A stretch of 64,000 nt of DNA from Achromobacter piechaudii NBRC 102461 (GCF_001571245.1 NZ_BCTK01000001.1:1302001-1366000); one strand, 5' to 3'. Shown: positions 21,289 through 31,793, counted from the stretch's first letter. Numbers and translations are program-made. The notes: generated from the letters alone by a model not told the origin.

Positions 21289-23445
21289 ATGCCAGATACT
21301 TCTCTTCAAAAGCCGCAGGCTCCCCCCGTGCGCGTCGCCGTCGACGTGGGCGGCACGTTCACCGATATCGTCCTGGAACGCGACGAACAACGCTGGTCCG
21401 CCAAGCTGCTGACCACGCCCGACACGCCGGAGACGGCCGTGCTGCAAGGCATAGAAGAATTGCTAGGCGTCGCGGGCCTGGGGTGGCCCGACGTCAGCCT
21501 GCTGATCCTGGGCACCACGCTGGCCACCAACGCGCTGATCGAACGCAAAGGCGCGCGCACCGCGCTGCTGACGACGGCGGGCTTTCGGGATCTGGTCGAG
21601 ATCGGTCTGGAAGACCGTTTCGCGCAGTACGACATTTTTCTGGACAAGCCCCAGCCGCTGGTGCCCCGGCCATGGCGCTACGGCGTCACGGAACGGGTCG
21701 ACGCGCGCGGCCAGGTCCTCACCCCGCTGGATGAATCGCAAGTCATTGCGCTGGCTCATGAGCTGCTGGCCGAACGCATCGAAAGCGTGGCGGTCTGCCT
21801 GCTGCACAGCTATGCGCACCCGGCCCACGAGCGCCGCATCCGCGAACTGCTGGAGCAGCATGCGCCCGGTCTGTGGGTGTCGCTGTCGTCCGACGTGTGC
21901 GCCGAAATCCGCGAGTATCCCCGCCTGTCGACGGTCAGCGCCAACGCCTATGTGCAGCCGCAGGTGTCGGGCTATCTGCGCCGCTTGAACGACTCGGCGC
22001 GCGCACGCGGCTTGCGCGGCGAGCCTTTTCTGATGACCTCGGGCGGAGCCATCGCCACGCTGCAAACCGGTGTGGAAGAACCAGTGCGGCTGGTGGAATC
22101 GGGACCGGCGGGCGGCGCCATCCTGGCGCAGCACGTCGCCGAACAGACCGGGTCCGCCCACGCGCTGTCCTTCGACATGGGCGGCACCACGGCCAAGATC
22201 TGCTACATCGATGACTTCGAACCGCAGATCAGCCGCAGCTTTGAATTCGGGCGCGTGCATCGGCATCTGAAAGGGTCCGGCCTGCCCATCCGCATTCCCG
22301 TCATCGAGATGGTGGAGATTGGCGCGGGCGGTGGCTCCATTGCGCGCGTCAATCACCTGGGCGTGGTGCAGGTCGGCCCGGACAGCGCGGGCTCGCTGCC
22401 CGGCCCGGCCGCCTATGGCAACGGCGGCGAACTGCCCACCGTGACCGATGCCCACGCCACCCTCGGCACCGTGACGCCAGAGCGGTTCGCGGTGGGCAAG
22501 GTCAGCCTGCAACCCGAGCTGGCCCAGCGCGCCATCCAGGCCCATCTGGCCGAGGGCACCGGCCTGGACGCGCCGCAGGCCGCGCAGGCCATCATCGACA
22601 TCGTCACCGAGAACATGGCCAACGCCGCGCGCGTGCATGCCTCGGAACTGGGCAAGGCAGCCGAAGAACACACGTTGATCGCCTTTGGCGGCGCCGCGCC
22701 GCTGCACGCCGCCCCGCTGGCGCGCAAGCTGGGCATCGACCGCGTCATCATCCCGGAATCGGCCGGCGTGGGATCGGCCGTGGGCTTTCTGTGGGCGCCC
22801 ATCGCCTATCAGGCCGTTCGCAGCTTTCATCAGCGCCTGGACGGCATCGACCATGCCGGCGTGCAACGCATGCTGGACGAACTGAGCGCCAGCGTCGACG
22901 CCGTGGTGCGCCGTGCCGCGCCCGACACGCGCCTGACGCACAAGCGGGTGGTGTACATGCGCTACAGCGGCCAGGGCCACGAGATCGCGGTCGATCTGCC
23001 CGACGGCCCGTTCGACGCCGCTGCCAGCGCCGCATTGAACACGGCGTTTGCCCAGCGCTACGCCCAGCTATATGGGCGCAGCCTGCCGCACGTGGCGCCC
23101 GAAGCCGTGAGCTGGTCGGTCGCCGCACAGGCCGGCGAGCGCCGCGCCCGCCCGCAAGACCACATCGCCACCGGCCCCGGCACGGCGGCGCGCGCGGCGG
23201 GCACGCGCGTGGTGTACGACGCCGCGCAAGCCCGCTGGATCGACATTCCCTATTACGAGCGCCAGTCGCTCGACCCCGAACAGACGCTAACCGGCCCCGC
23301 GCTGGTCGTCGAAGACGAAACCACCACCTACGTGCCCCCGGGCTTCCTGGCGCGCCGTAGCCGCCTGGGCTCGCTGGTATTGGACGACACGCACGCGCCG
23401 CAGCGCCGCCAGGCCGACGCCGCCAACAAGGACCACGCATCATGA
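21289..23445 (+). CDS. Hydantoinase/oxoprolinase family protein, subunit A (HyuA-like)
   Basis: A 718-residue ASKHA-fold ATPase subunit. VAVDVGGTFTDIVL at the N-terminus is the hydantoinase A phosphate loop and LSFDMGGTTAKICYI near residue 300 is the second nucleotide site. Relatives are N-methylhydantoinase A, the N-terminal half of ATP-dependent 5-oxoprolinase and the acetone carboxylase beta subunit. They use ATP to activate a cyclic amide or ketone. No third small acetone carboxylase subunit is present, which favours a hydantoinase or oxoprolinase role. The stop overlaps the start of subunit B (ATGA). The substrate is unknown. The coupled dipeptide-type importer suggests uptake of a peptide-like or cyclic amide compound. 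Confidence 0.88.
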   Translation: MPDTSLQKPQAPPVRVAVDVGGTFTDIVLERDEQRWSAKLLTTPDTPETAVLQGIEELLGVAGLGWPDVSLLILGTTLATNALIERKGARTALLTTAGFRDLVEIGLEDRFAQYDIFLDKPQPLVPRPWRYGVTERVDARGQVLTPLDESQVIALAHELLAERIESVAVCLLHSYAHPAHERRIRELLEQHAPGLWVSLSSDVCAEIREYPRLSTVSANAYVQPQVSGYLRRLNDSARARGLRGEPFLMTSGGAIATLQTGVEEPVRLVESGPAGGAILAQHVAEQTGSAHALSFDMGGTTAKICYIDDFEPQISRSFEFGRVHRHLKGSGLPIRIPVIEMVEIGAGGGSIARVNHLGVVQVGPDSAGSLPGPAAYGNGGELPTVTDAHATLGTVTPERFAVGKVSLQPELAQRAIQAHLAEGTGLDAPQAAQAIIDIVTENMANAARVHASELGKAAEEHTLIAFGGAAPLHAAPLARKLGIDRVIIPESAGVGSAVGFLWAPIAYQAVRSFHQRLDGIDHAGVQRMLDELSASVDAVVRRAAPDTRLTHKRVVYMRYSGQGHEIAVDLPDGPFDAAASAALNTAFAQRYAQLYGRSLPHVAPEAVSWSVAAQAGERRARPQDHIATGPGTAARAAGTRVVYDAAQARWIDIPYYERQSLDPEQTLTGPALVVEDETTTYVPPGFLARRSRLGSLVLDDTHAPQRRQADAANKDHAS

Positions 23446-25166
23446 GTACTTTCACCACCGCCCCGACCAGCGCCGATGCCAAGCCCGCAGGGCAAGAACG
23501 CATCCGCTTTCAACTGGCCTGGAACCGGCTGCTGTCCGTCGTGGAAGAGCAGGCCCAGGTGTTGATCCGCTCGGCATTCGGCACCGCCACGCGCGAGGCC
23601 GGCGACCTGTCGGCGGGCGTGTTCCTGCCCGATGGCCGCATGATCGCCCAGGCCGTCACCGGCACGCCGGGGCACGTCAACGCCATGGCCGAATCCGTCA
23701 AACACTTCCTGCGCGTGTTCCCGCCCGACACGCTCAAGGATGGCGACGTGCTGCTGACCAACGATCCGTGGAAAGGCACCGGCCACCTGTTCGACATGAC
23801 CATGGTGACGCCCGTCTTCCATGGCGGCGCGCTCGTTGCCTTGTTCGCCTCGACCCTGCACGTGATCGACATCGGCGGCATCGGCAGCAGCGCCGACGGC
23901 CTGGAGATCTATCACGAAGGCTTGTTCCTGCCCATCCTGCGCTTCTTTCATCAGCACGAAGTGGACCCCGGCGTGCTGGCCATCATCCGCGCCAACGTGC
24001 GCGAACCCGAACAGGTGGAAGGCGACCTCTACGCGCTGGTGGCCTGCAACGACATCGGCGCGCGCCGCCTGAAAGCGCTGCTGACCGAATTTGAACTCGG
24101 CGGCCTGGACGCATTGGGCGGCTACATCATCGAGCAATCCGAACAAGCCATGCGGCAGGCGATTGCCCAATGGCCCACCGGCATCTGGCATAACACGCTT
24201 GTGATCGACGGCTATGACGCACCCATCACCTTGCAGGCCAGCGTCAGCATTGCGTCGGACAAGATCCGCATTGATTTCGCCGGCACCTCGCCCAGCGTGG
24301 CGCGCGGCATCAACGTCGTGAAAGCCTATACCGACGCCTACACCTCGTTTGGCGTTCGTTGCCTGATCGGCGCGGACGTGCCCAACAACGCCGGGTCGCT
24401 GTCCTGCGTGGAAGTGGCCGCGCCCGAAGGCTCCATCCTGAACGCCCGCTTTCCCGCCGCCGTCACCGCGCGCCACATCATCGGACAGATGCTGCCCGAC
24501 GTGGTCTTCGGCGCGCTGCGCCAGGCCCGCGCCGATCAGGTGCCGGCCGAGGGCGCGTCGTCTTTGTGGAACCTGCATCTGGTGGGCGGCGAACCGCTGG
24601 CGGGCGCCACGCCCGAGCAACAGGAAGCGCTGCTGGCCGGTCCGCGTTTCAACGCCGTGAGCTTCTCCACGGGCGGCACCGGCGCGCGGCCTGGCAAGGA
24701 CGGGCTTTCGGTCACGTCCTACCCCAGCGGCGTGCGCAACGTGTCGCTGGAAATTCTGGAAAGCGCCAACCCGCTGGTCTTCGAACAAAAGGAATACCGG
24801 CCGGATTCGGGCGGACCCGGCACGCAGCGCGGCGGCTTGGGACAAACCATCGTGCTACGCCACGCCGACCCGCAAGCCGCCATGATCGTCGCCGCCGCCT
24901 TTGACCGCGTGGTGTATCCGGCGCGCGGCGCGTTGGGCGGACACGCGGGGGCCAGCGGGCAACTGGGCTTACAGAGCGGCGCCGTCCTGCGCGCCAAGGG
25001 ACGGCAACTGATCCCGCCCGGCGAACGACTTGTCGTCCACACGCCAGGCGGCGGCGGACTGGGCGACCCCGCCCTCCGCCCCGCCCACCAGGTCGAACGC
25101 GATGTGCGCGACGGCCTGATCAGCGCCGACCAAGCCCGCAATGCCTACCAGGAACAACAAGCATGA
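23442..25166 (+). CDS. Hydantoinase B/oxoprolinase family protein (HyuB-like)
   Basis: A 574-residue partner of the upstream HyuA-like subunit. Family motifs include FLPDGRMIAQA, GHVNAMAES, NDPWKGTGHLFDM, SVARGINVV and TPGGGGLGDP near the C-terminus. In characterised systems the A and B subunits together hydrolyse N-methylhydantoins, 5-oxoproline or related lactams with ATP. The ATG at 23442 overlaps the subunit A stop, and its own stop overlaps the next start (ATGA), so stoichiometric coupled translation is likely. Confidence 0.88.
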   Translation: MSTFTTAPTSADAKPAGQERIRFQLAWNRLLSVVEEQAQVLIRSAFGTATREAGDLSAGVFLPDGRMIAQAVTGTPGHVNAMAESVKHFLRVFPPDTLKDGDVLLTNDPWKGTGHLFDMTMVTPVFHGGALVALFASTLHVIDIGGIGSSADGLEIYHEGLFLPILRFFHQHEVDPGVLAIIRANVREPEQVEGDLYALVACNDIGARRLKALLTEFELGGLDALGGYIIEQSEQAMRQAIAQWPTGIWHNTLVIDGYDAPITLQASVSIASDKIRIDFAGTSPSVARGINVVKAYTDAYTSFGVRCLIGADVPNNAGSLSCVEVAAPEGSILNARFPAAVTARHIIGQMLPDVVFGALRQARADQVPAEGASSLWNLHLVGGEPLAGATPEQQEALLAGPRFNAVSFSTGGTGARPGKDGLSVTSYPSGVRNVSLEILESANPLVFEQKEYRPDSGGPGTQRGGLGQTIVLRHADPQAAMIVAAAFDRVVYPARGALGGHAGASGQLGLQSGAVLRAKGRQLIPPGERLVVHTPGGGGLGDPALRPAHQVERDVRDGLISADQARNAYQEQQA

Positions 25167-26764
25167 ACCCGACCCGACGCACTTATCTGGGCCTGTCCGT
25201 CGCCGCCGCCTTGCTGGCGATGGCCGCGCCGCTGCGCGCCGCCACGCCATCGTCTTCCACGCCCACTCGCGGCGGCACGCTGACGTTGCTCTTGCCTTCC
25301 GAACCCACCGCGCTCGTCACCGTGGGCAATGTGGCCACGCCGATCCTGAGCGTCAGCGCCAAAGTCACCGAGGGCCTGCTCAAGTACGACTACGACCTCA
25401 CACCCCAACCGCAATTGGCGACCGCCTGGCAGATCAGCCCGGACGGCACCGTCTACACCTTCACGCTGCGCCAGGGCGTCAAATGGCACGACGGCAAGCC
25501 CTTCACGGCGGACGACGTCGCCTTTTCGATCGGGTTGCTGAAAAAGATCCACCCGCGTGGCCGCAACACGTTCGCCAACGTCACCGCCATCGAAACGCCC
25601 GACGCGCACACCGTGGTGCTGCGCCTGGCCAAGCCCGCGCCCTACCTGATCCGCGCGTTCGTCGCCACCGAGACACCCATCATCCCCAAGCACGTCTTCG
25701 ATGGCGCCGACCCCTTGACTCATCCGGCGCTGTCCGCGCCGATCGGCACGGGCCCCTTCAAGTTCAAGGAATGGCAGCGCGGCAGCCACATCGTCTACGA
25801 ACGCAACCCGGATTACTGGGACGCGCCCAAGCCCTACATCGACCGGCTGATCGTGCGCGTGGTGGCCGACCCGGCCGCCGCCGCCATCGCCTTCGAGACC
25901 GGGACCGTGGACCTGGGCTACCGCACGCCCGTGCCGCTGGCGGACCTGGCGCGCCTGAAAGCCGTGCCGTCGCTGCGCTTCGAGACGCGCGGCAACAGCT
26001 ATTCCTACAACGTGACGCGCCTGGAATTCAATCTGGACGATCCGCACTTCAAGAACGAGAAGGTGCGGCAGGCGGTGGCGCACGCCATCGACCGCAACGT
26101 CATCCTCAAGGTCGTGAACTACGGCGTGGGCCAGGTGGCGTATTCGCCCATCGCGCCGGGGCTCAAGACCTATAACGACCCCACTCCCACGCCCTATCCG
26201 TTCGACCTGAAACGGGCCAATGCGCTGCTGGACGAAGCCGGCTATCCGCGCGGCGCGGACGGCGTGCGCTTTCGGATACCGCTGGACTACAACCCCATCG
26301 GTTCGGACGGCGCGCGCCTGGCCGACTACCTGCGCACAACGCTGGCGCGCACCGGCATCGCCGTGACGGTGCGCTCGCAGGACGCCTCGGCCTTCATCAA
26401 GCGCATCTACACCGACCGCGACTTCGCCTTCACCACCAATGGCGCCAGCAATCTGTTCGATCCGACGGTAGGCGTGCAGCGGCTGTACTGGTCCAAGAAC
26501 TTCATCAAGGGCGTGCCATTTTCCAACGGCACGCACTACCAGAACCCGAAGGTGGACGCCTTGCTGGAAGCGGCCTCGGTGGAAAACGACCCGGCGCGTC
26601 GGGTGGAACTGTTCAAGCAATTCCAGCAGATCGTCGCGCGCGAGGTGCCCGACCTGAACCTGTACCAGCCGGAATTCATCACCATCGCCAACCAGCGCGT
26701 GCATGACCATTCGCTGACGGCCGACGGCGTGGAATCCAATCTGGCGGACGTCTACCTGCAATGA
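25163..26764 (+). CDS. Peptide/nickel-type ABC transporter substrate-binding protein (SBP family 5)
   Basis: A 533-residue periplasmic binding protein. The N-terminus TRRTYLGLSVAAALL followed by LRAA (cleavage near residue 26) has a twin Arg that fits either a Tat or a Sec signal. The family 5 motifs are SVSAKVTEGLLKYD, LRQGVKWHDGKPFTADDV, the GTGPFKFKEW stretch, and FKNEKVRQAVAHAID. It would deliver a peptide-like ligand to the two downstream permeases. It is coupled both to hyuB (ATGA) and to the next permease (ATGA). The ligand is inferred to be the HyuAB substrate. Confidence 0.9.
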   Translation: MNPTRRTYLGLSVAAALLAMAAPLRAATPSSSTPTRGGTLTLLLPSEPTALVTVGNVATPILSVSAKVTEGLLKYDYDLTPQPQLATAWQISPDGTVYTFTLRQGVKWHDGKPFTADDVAFSIGLLKKIHPRGRNTFANVTAIETPDAHTVVLRLAKPAPYLIRAFVATETPIIPKHVFDGADPLTHPALSAPIGTGPFKFKEWQRGSHIVYERNPDYWDAPKPYIDRLIVRVVADPAAAAIAFETGTVDLGYRTPVPLADLARLKAVPSLRFETRGNSYSYNVTRLEFNLDDPHFKNEKVRQAVAHAIDRNVILKVVNYGVGQVAYSPIAPGLKTYNDPTPTPYPFDLKRANALLDEAGYPRGADGVRFRIPLDYNPIGSDGARLADYLRTTLARTGIAVTVRSQDASAFIKRIYTDRDFAFTTNGASNLFDPTVGVQRLYWSKNFIKGVPFSNGTHYQNPKVDALLEAASVENDPARRVELFKQFQQIVAREVPDLNLYQPEFITIANQRVHDHSLTADGVESNLADVYLQ

Positions 26765-27744
26765 ACCTGCAACGCGCCGCCCGCTCGCTCGCCCGATCCG
26801 TGGTCCAGGCGATCCCTACCGTCATCGGCGTCATCCTGCTTGGCTTCTTCCTGCTGCAAGCGGTGCCGGGCGATGCCGCCGATGTGATTGCAGCCGAATC
26901 CGGTTCGGCCACCGAAGCCGGCATGGCCGCCATGCGCAGCCAATTCGGCCTGGACCGCCCGTTGTGGCAGCAACTGACTGCCTACCTGGGCAATCTGGCG
27001 CACCTGAACCTTGGGGTGTCGCCGCGCTACAACCTGCCCGTCTCCGAGCTGATCTTCAGCCGGCTGGGCAACACCGTGCTGCTGATGTTCAGCGCCTTGG
27101 GCTGCGCGCTGGCGGTCGGCATCGCGTTGGGCGCCGTCATGGCCAGCTTCGTCGGCCGCTGGCCCGACCGCCTGCTGTCGCTGGCGGCGCTGCTGCTGTA
27201 TTCCACGCCGGGATTCTGGCTGGGCCTGATGGCCATCATCCTGCTGTCGGTGCAGCTGGGGTGGTTGCCGCCCGGCGGCGTGTCCACCATCGGCTCGCCC
27301 GCCACCGGTCTTGCGCACGCGCTGGACGTGGCGCGCCATCTGGTGCTGCCCACGCTTGCGCTCGCCGGCTTCTACGTGGCGATCTTCGCGCGCCTGACGC
27401 GCGCCGCCATGCTGGAAGTCAGCCGGCAGGACTTCGTGCGCACCGCTCATGCCAAGGGGTTGGCCCCCACGGCCGTCGCGCTGCGCCACGTGCTGCGCAA
27501 CGCGCTGATCCCCGTCACGACCGTCGCCGGCCTGAACTTCGGCGCATTGCTCGGTGGCGCGGTGGTGGTCGAGACAGTGTTCAGCTGGCCAGGGCTGGGC
27601 CGGCTGGCCTACGAGTCCGTCATGGCCCGCGACTACGTCGTGCTGCTGGGCATCCTGGTGCTGTCATCGCTGCTGGTCATCGTGGCCAACATCCTTGTCG
27701 ATCTGTTGCAGACCTTGCTGGACCCGCGCATCCGCGCCGGTTGA
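26761..27744 (+). CDS. ABC transporter permease, DppB/OppB type
   Basis: A 327-residue inner-membrane subunit with a single N-terminal transmembrane segment (IPTVIGVILLGFFLLQA), a periplasmic loop, then a five-helix core. FVRTAHAKGLAPTAVALRHV is the cytoplasmic EAA-like coupling loop that contacts the ATPase. AVPGDAAD matches the VPGDP element of this family. The ATG overlaps the stop of the binding-protein gene. A 64-base gap separates it from the second permease, the only real gap in this transporter operon. Confidence 0.92.
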   Translation: MNLQRAARSLARSVVQAIPTVIGVILLGFFLLQAVPGDAADVIAAESGSATEAGMAAMRSQFGLDRPLWQQLTAYLGNLAHLNLGVSPRYNLPVSELIFSRLGNTVLLMFSALGCALAVGIALGAVMASFVGRWPDRLLSLAALLLYSTPGFWLGLMAIILLSVQLGWLPPGGVSTIGSPATGLAHALDVARHLVLPTLALAGFYVAIFARLTRAAMLEVSRQDFVRTAHAKGLAPTAVALRHVLRNALIPVTTVAGLNFGALLGGAVVVETVFSWPGLGRLAYESVMARDYVVLLGILVLSSLLVIVANILVDLLQTLLDPRIRAG

Positions 27745-27808
27745 ACGAGGTCCGCATGCCTGTCGGTCGCGTTTGATATCCCGTCTTTAGCTTTCATCCC
27801 TTGCCTCC

Positions 27809-28702
27809 ATGTCTTCTGAAATCCTGTCTTCGATAGCCGCACCGCCCGTCTTCACCGTCCGCAAAAGCGGTCTTGCACGCCGCTTGCGCTGGCTGGCGGC
27901 CAACCCGGGCGCAGCCACGGGCGGCCTGCTCTTGCTGTTGATCCTGGTGGCCGCCATCACCGCGCCGTGGGTGTTTCCGAACGACCCGCTGGACATGGTC
28001 GGCCCACCCATTCAGTGGCCGGGCCAGGACCCTGACTTCTGGCTGGGCACCGACACCATGGGGCGCGACATTGCCGCTGGCCTGGCGCACGGCGCGCGTG
28101 TGTCGTTGACGGTCGGTGTCACGGCGGCGCTGCTGAGTCTGGCCATCGGCATCGCCGTGGGCGCGTCGGCCGGCTATTTTGGCGGCTGGGTCGATGCGGT
28201 GCTGATGCGCGTCACCGAACTGTTGCAGACCATCCCGGCGTTCCTGCTGGTCGTGGTGATCGTGGCGATCGGCAAACCCTCGGTCAGCGTGATCGCCTTG
28301 TCCATCGGCGTGGCGTCATGGCCCGTCGTCGCGCGTCTGGTGCGCGCGGAATTCCGCACCCTGCGCGAATCCGAATTCGTGCTGGCCGCGCGCAGCAACG
28401 GCTTTGGCCACGCCCATATCGTCCTGCGCGAAATCCTGCCCAACGCGCTGCCGCCCGTCATCGTGACCACTTCCGTGCTGGTGGCGAACGCCATTCTCAT
28501 GGAGTCGGCCTTGTCCTTCATGCACCTGGGTGACCCGAACGTGGTGTCGTGGGGCAGCATGATCGGCGATGCGCGCGAGATGCTGCGCACCGCCTGGTAC
28601 CTGGCCGCCCTGCCCGGCCTGTCCATCGTGTTGACCGTGCTGTCCCTGAACCTCTTGGGCGACGCGCTGAACGATGCTTTCAACCCGAGGCTGACCGCAT
28701 GA
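27809..28702 (+). CDS. ABC transporter permease, DppC/OppC type
   Basis: A 297-residue inner-membrane subunit. LGTDTMGRDIAAGLAHGARVSLTVG is split here only as a landmark: the LGTDxxGRD element followed by the R-S-L core marks DppC/OppC permeases. EFVLAARSNGFGHAHIVLREI is the coupling loop, and FMHLGDPNVVSWGSM is near the C-terminus. It pairs with the preceding DppB-type subunit. No clear Shine-Dalgarno precedes the ATG at 27809. The stop overlaps the start of the fused ATPase (ATGA). Confidence 0.92.
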   Translation: MSSEILSSIAAPPVFTVRKSGLARRLRWLAANPGAATGGLLLLLILVAAITAPWVFPNDPLDMVGPPIQWPGQDPDFWLGTDTMGRDIAAGLAHGARVSLTVGVTAALLSLAIGIAVGASAGYFGGWVDAVLMRVTELLQTIPAFLLVVVIVAIGKPSVSVIALSIGVASWPVVARLVRAEFRTLRESEFVLAARSNGFGHAHIVLREILPNALPPVIVTTSVLVANAILMESALSFMHLGDPNVVSWGSMIGDAREMLRTAWYLAALPGLSIVLTVLSLNLLGDALNDAFNPRLTA

Positions 28703-30444
28703 CCCGCGCGCCGCAACCCTCCGACACCCGCGCGCTGCTGACCGTGCGCGACCTGAGCGTCTCGTTCTCCGCCCATGACGGGCTACGCCGTGCCGTGGAT
28801 GGCCTGAGCTTTGACGTTGCGCCCGGTGAAACCTTGGCGCTGGTCGGCGAATCCGGCTGCGGCAAGTCCACCACGGCGCTGGCCATCCTGCGCTTGCTGG
28901 CGTCCGGTAGCCGCATGCAAGGGCAGATCCTGTTCGATGGTGTCGATCTGGCGCGCCTGCCCGCCCCGGCGCTGCGGCAAGTGCGCGGCCGCGACATCGC
29001 GATGATCTTCCAAGAACCGATGACCTCGCTCAACCCCGTGCTGACCATCGGCCGGCAGATCGCCGAAGCCATCCGCTGCCACGAAGACATCGACCGCGCC
29101 GTTTTGCGCCAGCGCACGCTTGAACTGCTGGCGCGCGTGCGCATCCCCGATCCCGAACGGCGCATTGACGATTACCCGATGCAGTTGTCTGGCGGTCAGC
29201 GCCAGCGCGTGATGATCGCCATGGCCATCGCCTGCCGGCCCCGGCTGCTGGTCGCCGATGAACCCACCACCGCGCTGGACGTCACCATCCAGGCGCAGAT
29301 CCTGCAACTGCTGGACGAACTGCGGCGCGACCTGGGCATGAGCGTCTTGCTGATCACCCACGATCTGGGCGTGGTGCGGCAATGGGCGGACCGCGTCATC
29401 GTCATGCACGGCGGAAAAAAGCTGGAAGAAGCGCCGGCCGCCCGGCTGTTCTCTGCCCCATCGCATCCGTACACCCAGGGCTTGCTGGGCGCGTCGCTGC
29501 ACGCGCGCGACGGGCTGCACTATCGTCAGGCGCGTCTGCCGGAAATCGTGGTCAGCCCCGACCCGGGGCGTGGCGAACCGCGCTTCACTTTGCGCACCTC
29601 GAACGCCATCGCGCATAGACGCGACGCCTGGCATGCGTCCGACGCGCCGCTGCTCAGTGTGCGCGGCCTTGCCACGCGCTACGAAGGCCGTCGCGGCGCC
29701 GCCGTGCTGGCGGTGAACGACGTGTCCTTCGACATCGCCAATGGAGAAACGCTGGGTCTCGTCGGCGAATCGGGCAGCGGCAAATCCAGCCTGTCGCGCA
29801 CGCTGCTGCGCTTGACGCCCGCCCATGCCGGGCAGGCTCTGCTGCGAGGCACGGATCTGCTGGCCCTGTCCGAGCGCGCGCTCAAGCCATGGCGACGCCA
29901 TATACAAATGGTGTTTCAGGATCCCTACGCGTCGTTAAACCCCCGGCATACGGTGGACGACATCCTGAGCGCCGTCCTGCGCGTTCACGGCGAGCACGAC
30001 CGCGCAGCGCGCAAGCGGCACGTGGCCCGGATGCTGGACAACGTGGGCCTGCCCGCCGACGCGGGCCGCCGCTATCCCAACGAATTTTCGGGCGGACAGC
30101 GTCAACGCATCGGCATCGCGCGCGCGCTCATCACCCGACCTGCACTGGTCGTACTGGACGAACCCGTGTCCGCGCTGGACGTCTCGGTGCAGGCGCAGAT
30201 CCTCAACCTGCTGGTGGATCTGAAGGACGAGCTGGGCTTGTCCTACCTGTTTATTTCGCACGACCTGGCGGTGGTGCGCTACTTGTGCGACCGGGTCATG
30301 GTCATGAACCAGGGCCGCATCGTGGAACACGGTACGCCCGAGGCCCTCTGGCGGCGCCCGGCGCATCCTTATACGAAGACACTGCTGGCCGCCGCGCCGG
30401 GGGTGGTGGGCGTGGAGGCAGAACCGCTGGCGCGATACGCCTGA
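28699..30444 (+). CDS. ABC transporter ATP-binding protein, fused DppD-DppF type
   Basis: A 581-residue protein carrying two complete nucleotide-binding domains in one chain, replacing separate DppD and DppF subunits. The first domain has Walker [10 protein letters not shown] (residues 50-58), signature LSGGQRQR and Walker [13 protein letters not shown]. The second has GESGSGKSS near residue 355, FSGGQRQR near 465 and [12 protein letters not shown]. The ATG at 28699 overlaps the permease stop and has GAGG upstream. The frame upstream of it is a shadow of the permease. It energises uptake by the importer encoded from 25163. Confidence 0.93.
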   Translation: MTRAPQPSDTRALLTVRDLSVSFSAHDGLRRAVDGLSFDVAPGETLALVGESGCGKSTTALAILRLLASGSRMQGQILFDGVDLARLPAPALRQVRGRDIAMIFQEPMTSLNPVLTIGRQIAEAIRCHEDIDRAVLRQRTLELLARVRIPDPERRIDDYPMQLSGGQRQRVMIAMAIACRPRLLVADEPTTALDVTIQAQILQLLDELRRDLGMSVLLITHDLGVVRQWADRVIVMHGGKKLEEAPAARLFSAPSHPYTQGLLGASLHARDGLHYRQARLPEIVVSPDPGRGEPRFTLRTSNAIAHRRDAWHASDAPLLSVRGLATRYEGRRGAAVLAVNDVSFDIANGETLGLVGESGSGKSSLSRTLLRLTPAHAGQALLRGTDLLALSERALKPWRRHIQMVFQDPYASLNPRHTVDDILSAVLRVHGEHDRAARKRHVARMLDNVGLPADAGRRYPNEFSGGQRQRIGIARALITRPALVVLDEPVSALDVSVQAQILNLLVDLKDELGLSYLFISHDLAVVRYLCDRVMVMNQGRIVEHGTPEALWRRPAHPYTKTLLAAAPGVVGVEAEPLARYA

Positions 30445-30593
30445 GGTTGTGCCTTCAGGCTCGCGGCCCCCCAAGCATTGGTATGCTGCGCGCTTGAGCT
30501 CCCGAGCTTGCCCACGCCAGCAGGCGCATCACCGATGCACGCCCGCTCTCGCGGCAAGCCCTCCCACCGGCCCCCTACCAGACTGGCAATTCC

Positions 30594-31562
30594 ATGAGCG
30601 ACGCTACCCACATCCCCACCCTGGCGCCCGACGTGCGGGCCGCGCAAGCGCTGGCCAAGCAGCATGGCGTTGGCACGCCTGACGTGCTGACCACGCCCAT
30701 CGCCGACGTCCGCGAACAAAGCCGCGCCTATCATCATTGGTTGAGCCAACCCGCGCCGCCGGTCGGGCGCGTCGTCGAGCATCGGCTGGATCATCTGCCG
30801 GTGCCCGCCACGATGCGCCTGTATTACCCCGAGACCACAAGCGACAAGCCCCTGCCCCTCTACCTGCACCTGCACGGCGGCGGCTTCGCGCACGGCGACC
30901 TGGACACGCTGGACCGCTGGAAACGCGAAATCGCGGCCGACGCCGGCATCGTCACGGCGGGCTTGTCATATGCCTTGTCGCCCGAAGCCCGCTACCCCGT
31001 CGCACTGGAACAGGTGCTGGGCGCGCTGCGCTGGCTGCGTGATCAGGCCGGCTCGCTCGGCCTGGACGCGCAGCGCCTGGCCGTAGGCGGCGAGTCGGCC
31101 GGCGGCAATCTGACGTTGGCCGCGCTACAACGCCTGCGCGATGAAGACGACGCCTTCGTCAAGACGGGCGTCATCATCTACGGCATGCTGTCCGCGCGCG
31201 ACGACACCGACTCGCAAGCCTCTTTTGGCGACGGACGCTTTGGCCTGTCCACCGAAAAGCTCGACTGGTTCTGGCGTCAGTACGTGACCGACGCCGCTCA
31301 GTTGACCGACCCTGGCGTCGCCCCGCTGCACGCCGACGTGGCCGGCCTGCCGCCGCTGATCCTGCAAGCCGCGGCGCTGGACCCGCTGCTGGACGACACG
31401 CTGGACCTGGCCAACAAGCTGTTCGCCAGCGGCGCCGCGCCGATGCTGGTCGTCTATTCCGGCGTGCCGCACAGCTTCATCGGCATGACGCGCCTGCTTC
31501 CCCAGGCACAAGAGGCCCGCGCGGATCTGGTCCATGCGTTAAAGCGCAACCTGGCCGCATAG
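30594..31562 (+). CDS. Alpha/beta hydrolase, HSL-type esterase
   Basis: A 322-residue cytoplasmic carboxylesterase-like protein of the hormone-sensitive-lipase family. The oxyanion motif is HLHGGGF (His94-Gly-Gly-Gly-Phe). The nucleophile Ser168 sits in GGESAGGN, with Glu in place of the more common Asp (GDSAGG). Asp263 (LDPLLDD) and His293 (GVPHSFIG) complete the triad. Members hydrolyse short-chain esters. The gene stands alone, 149 bases after the ABC operon, without a recognisable Shine-Dalgarno, and converges on the next gene. The natural substrate is unknown. Confidence 0.88.
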   Translation: MSDATHIPTLAPDVRAAQALAKQHGVGTPDVLTTPIADVREQSRAYHHWLSQPAPPVGRVVEHRLDHLPVPATMRLYYPETTSDKPLPLYLHLHGGGFAHGDLDTLDRWKREIAADAGIVTAGLSYALSPEARYPVALEQVLGALRWLRDQAGSLGLDAQRLAVGGESAGGNLTLAALQRLRDEDDAFVKTGVIIYGMLSARDDTDSQASFGDGRFGLSTEKLDWFWRQYVTDAAQLTDPGVAPLHADVAGLPPLILQAAALDPLLDDTLDLANKLFASGAAPMLVVYSGVPHSFIGMTRLLPQAQEARADLVHALKRNLAA

Positions 31563-31793
31563 GAAAGCGGGACTCAACGTAGTCGTCCAATGGACAGCGC
31601 CTTGCGCCGACTGCGTCCGGGCGCAGCGGGTGCGTCGTCGGGGTCGAATCAGACAAGCGCGGGAATGGCGGTCCTCTCGGGCGCGCCATGTCCGTGGCCG
31701 GGTGTGTGGCGACGCGACGATCCCTCGCTCGCAATCGAACAGACCTTCATGCTTGGCGAGACGCTGCCCCCTGAGCCTTCGCCCACCATCACA

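Noticed and set aside
31563-31793. Possible terminator or small gene between the esterase and the NTF2-like gene
   Set aside because: Only a 5-bp CTGCG/CGCAG hairpin without a T run was seen; short open frames lack any conserved pattern.
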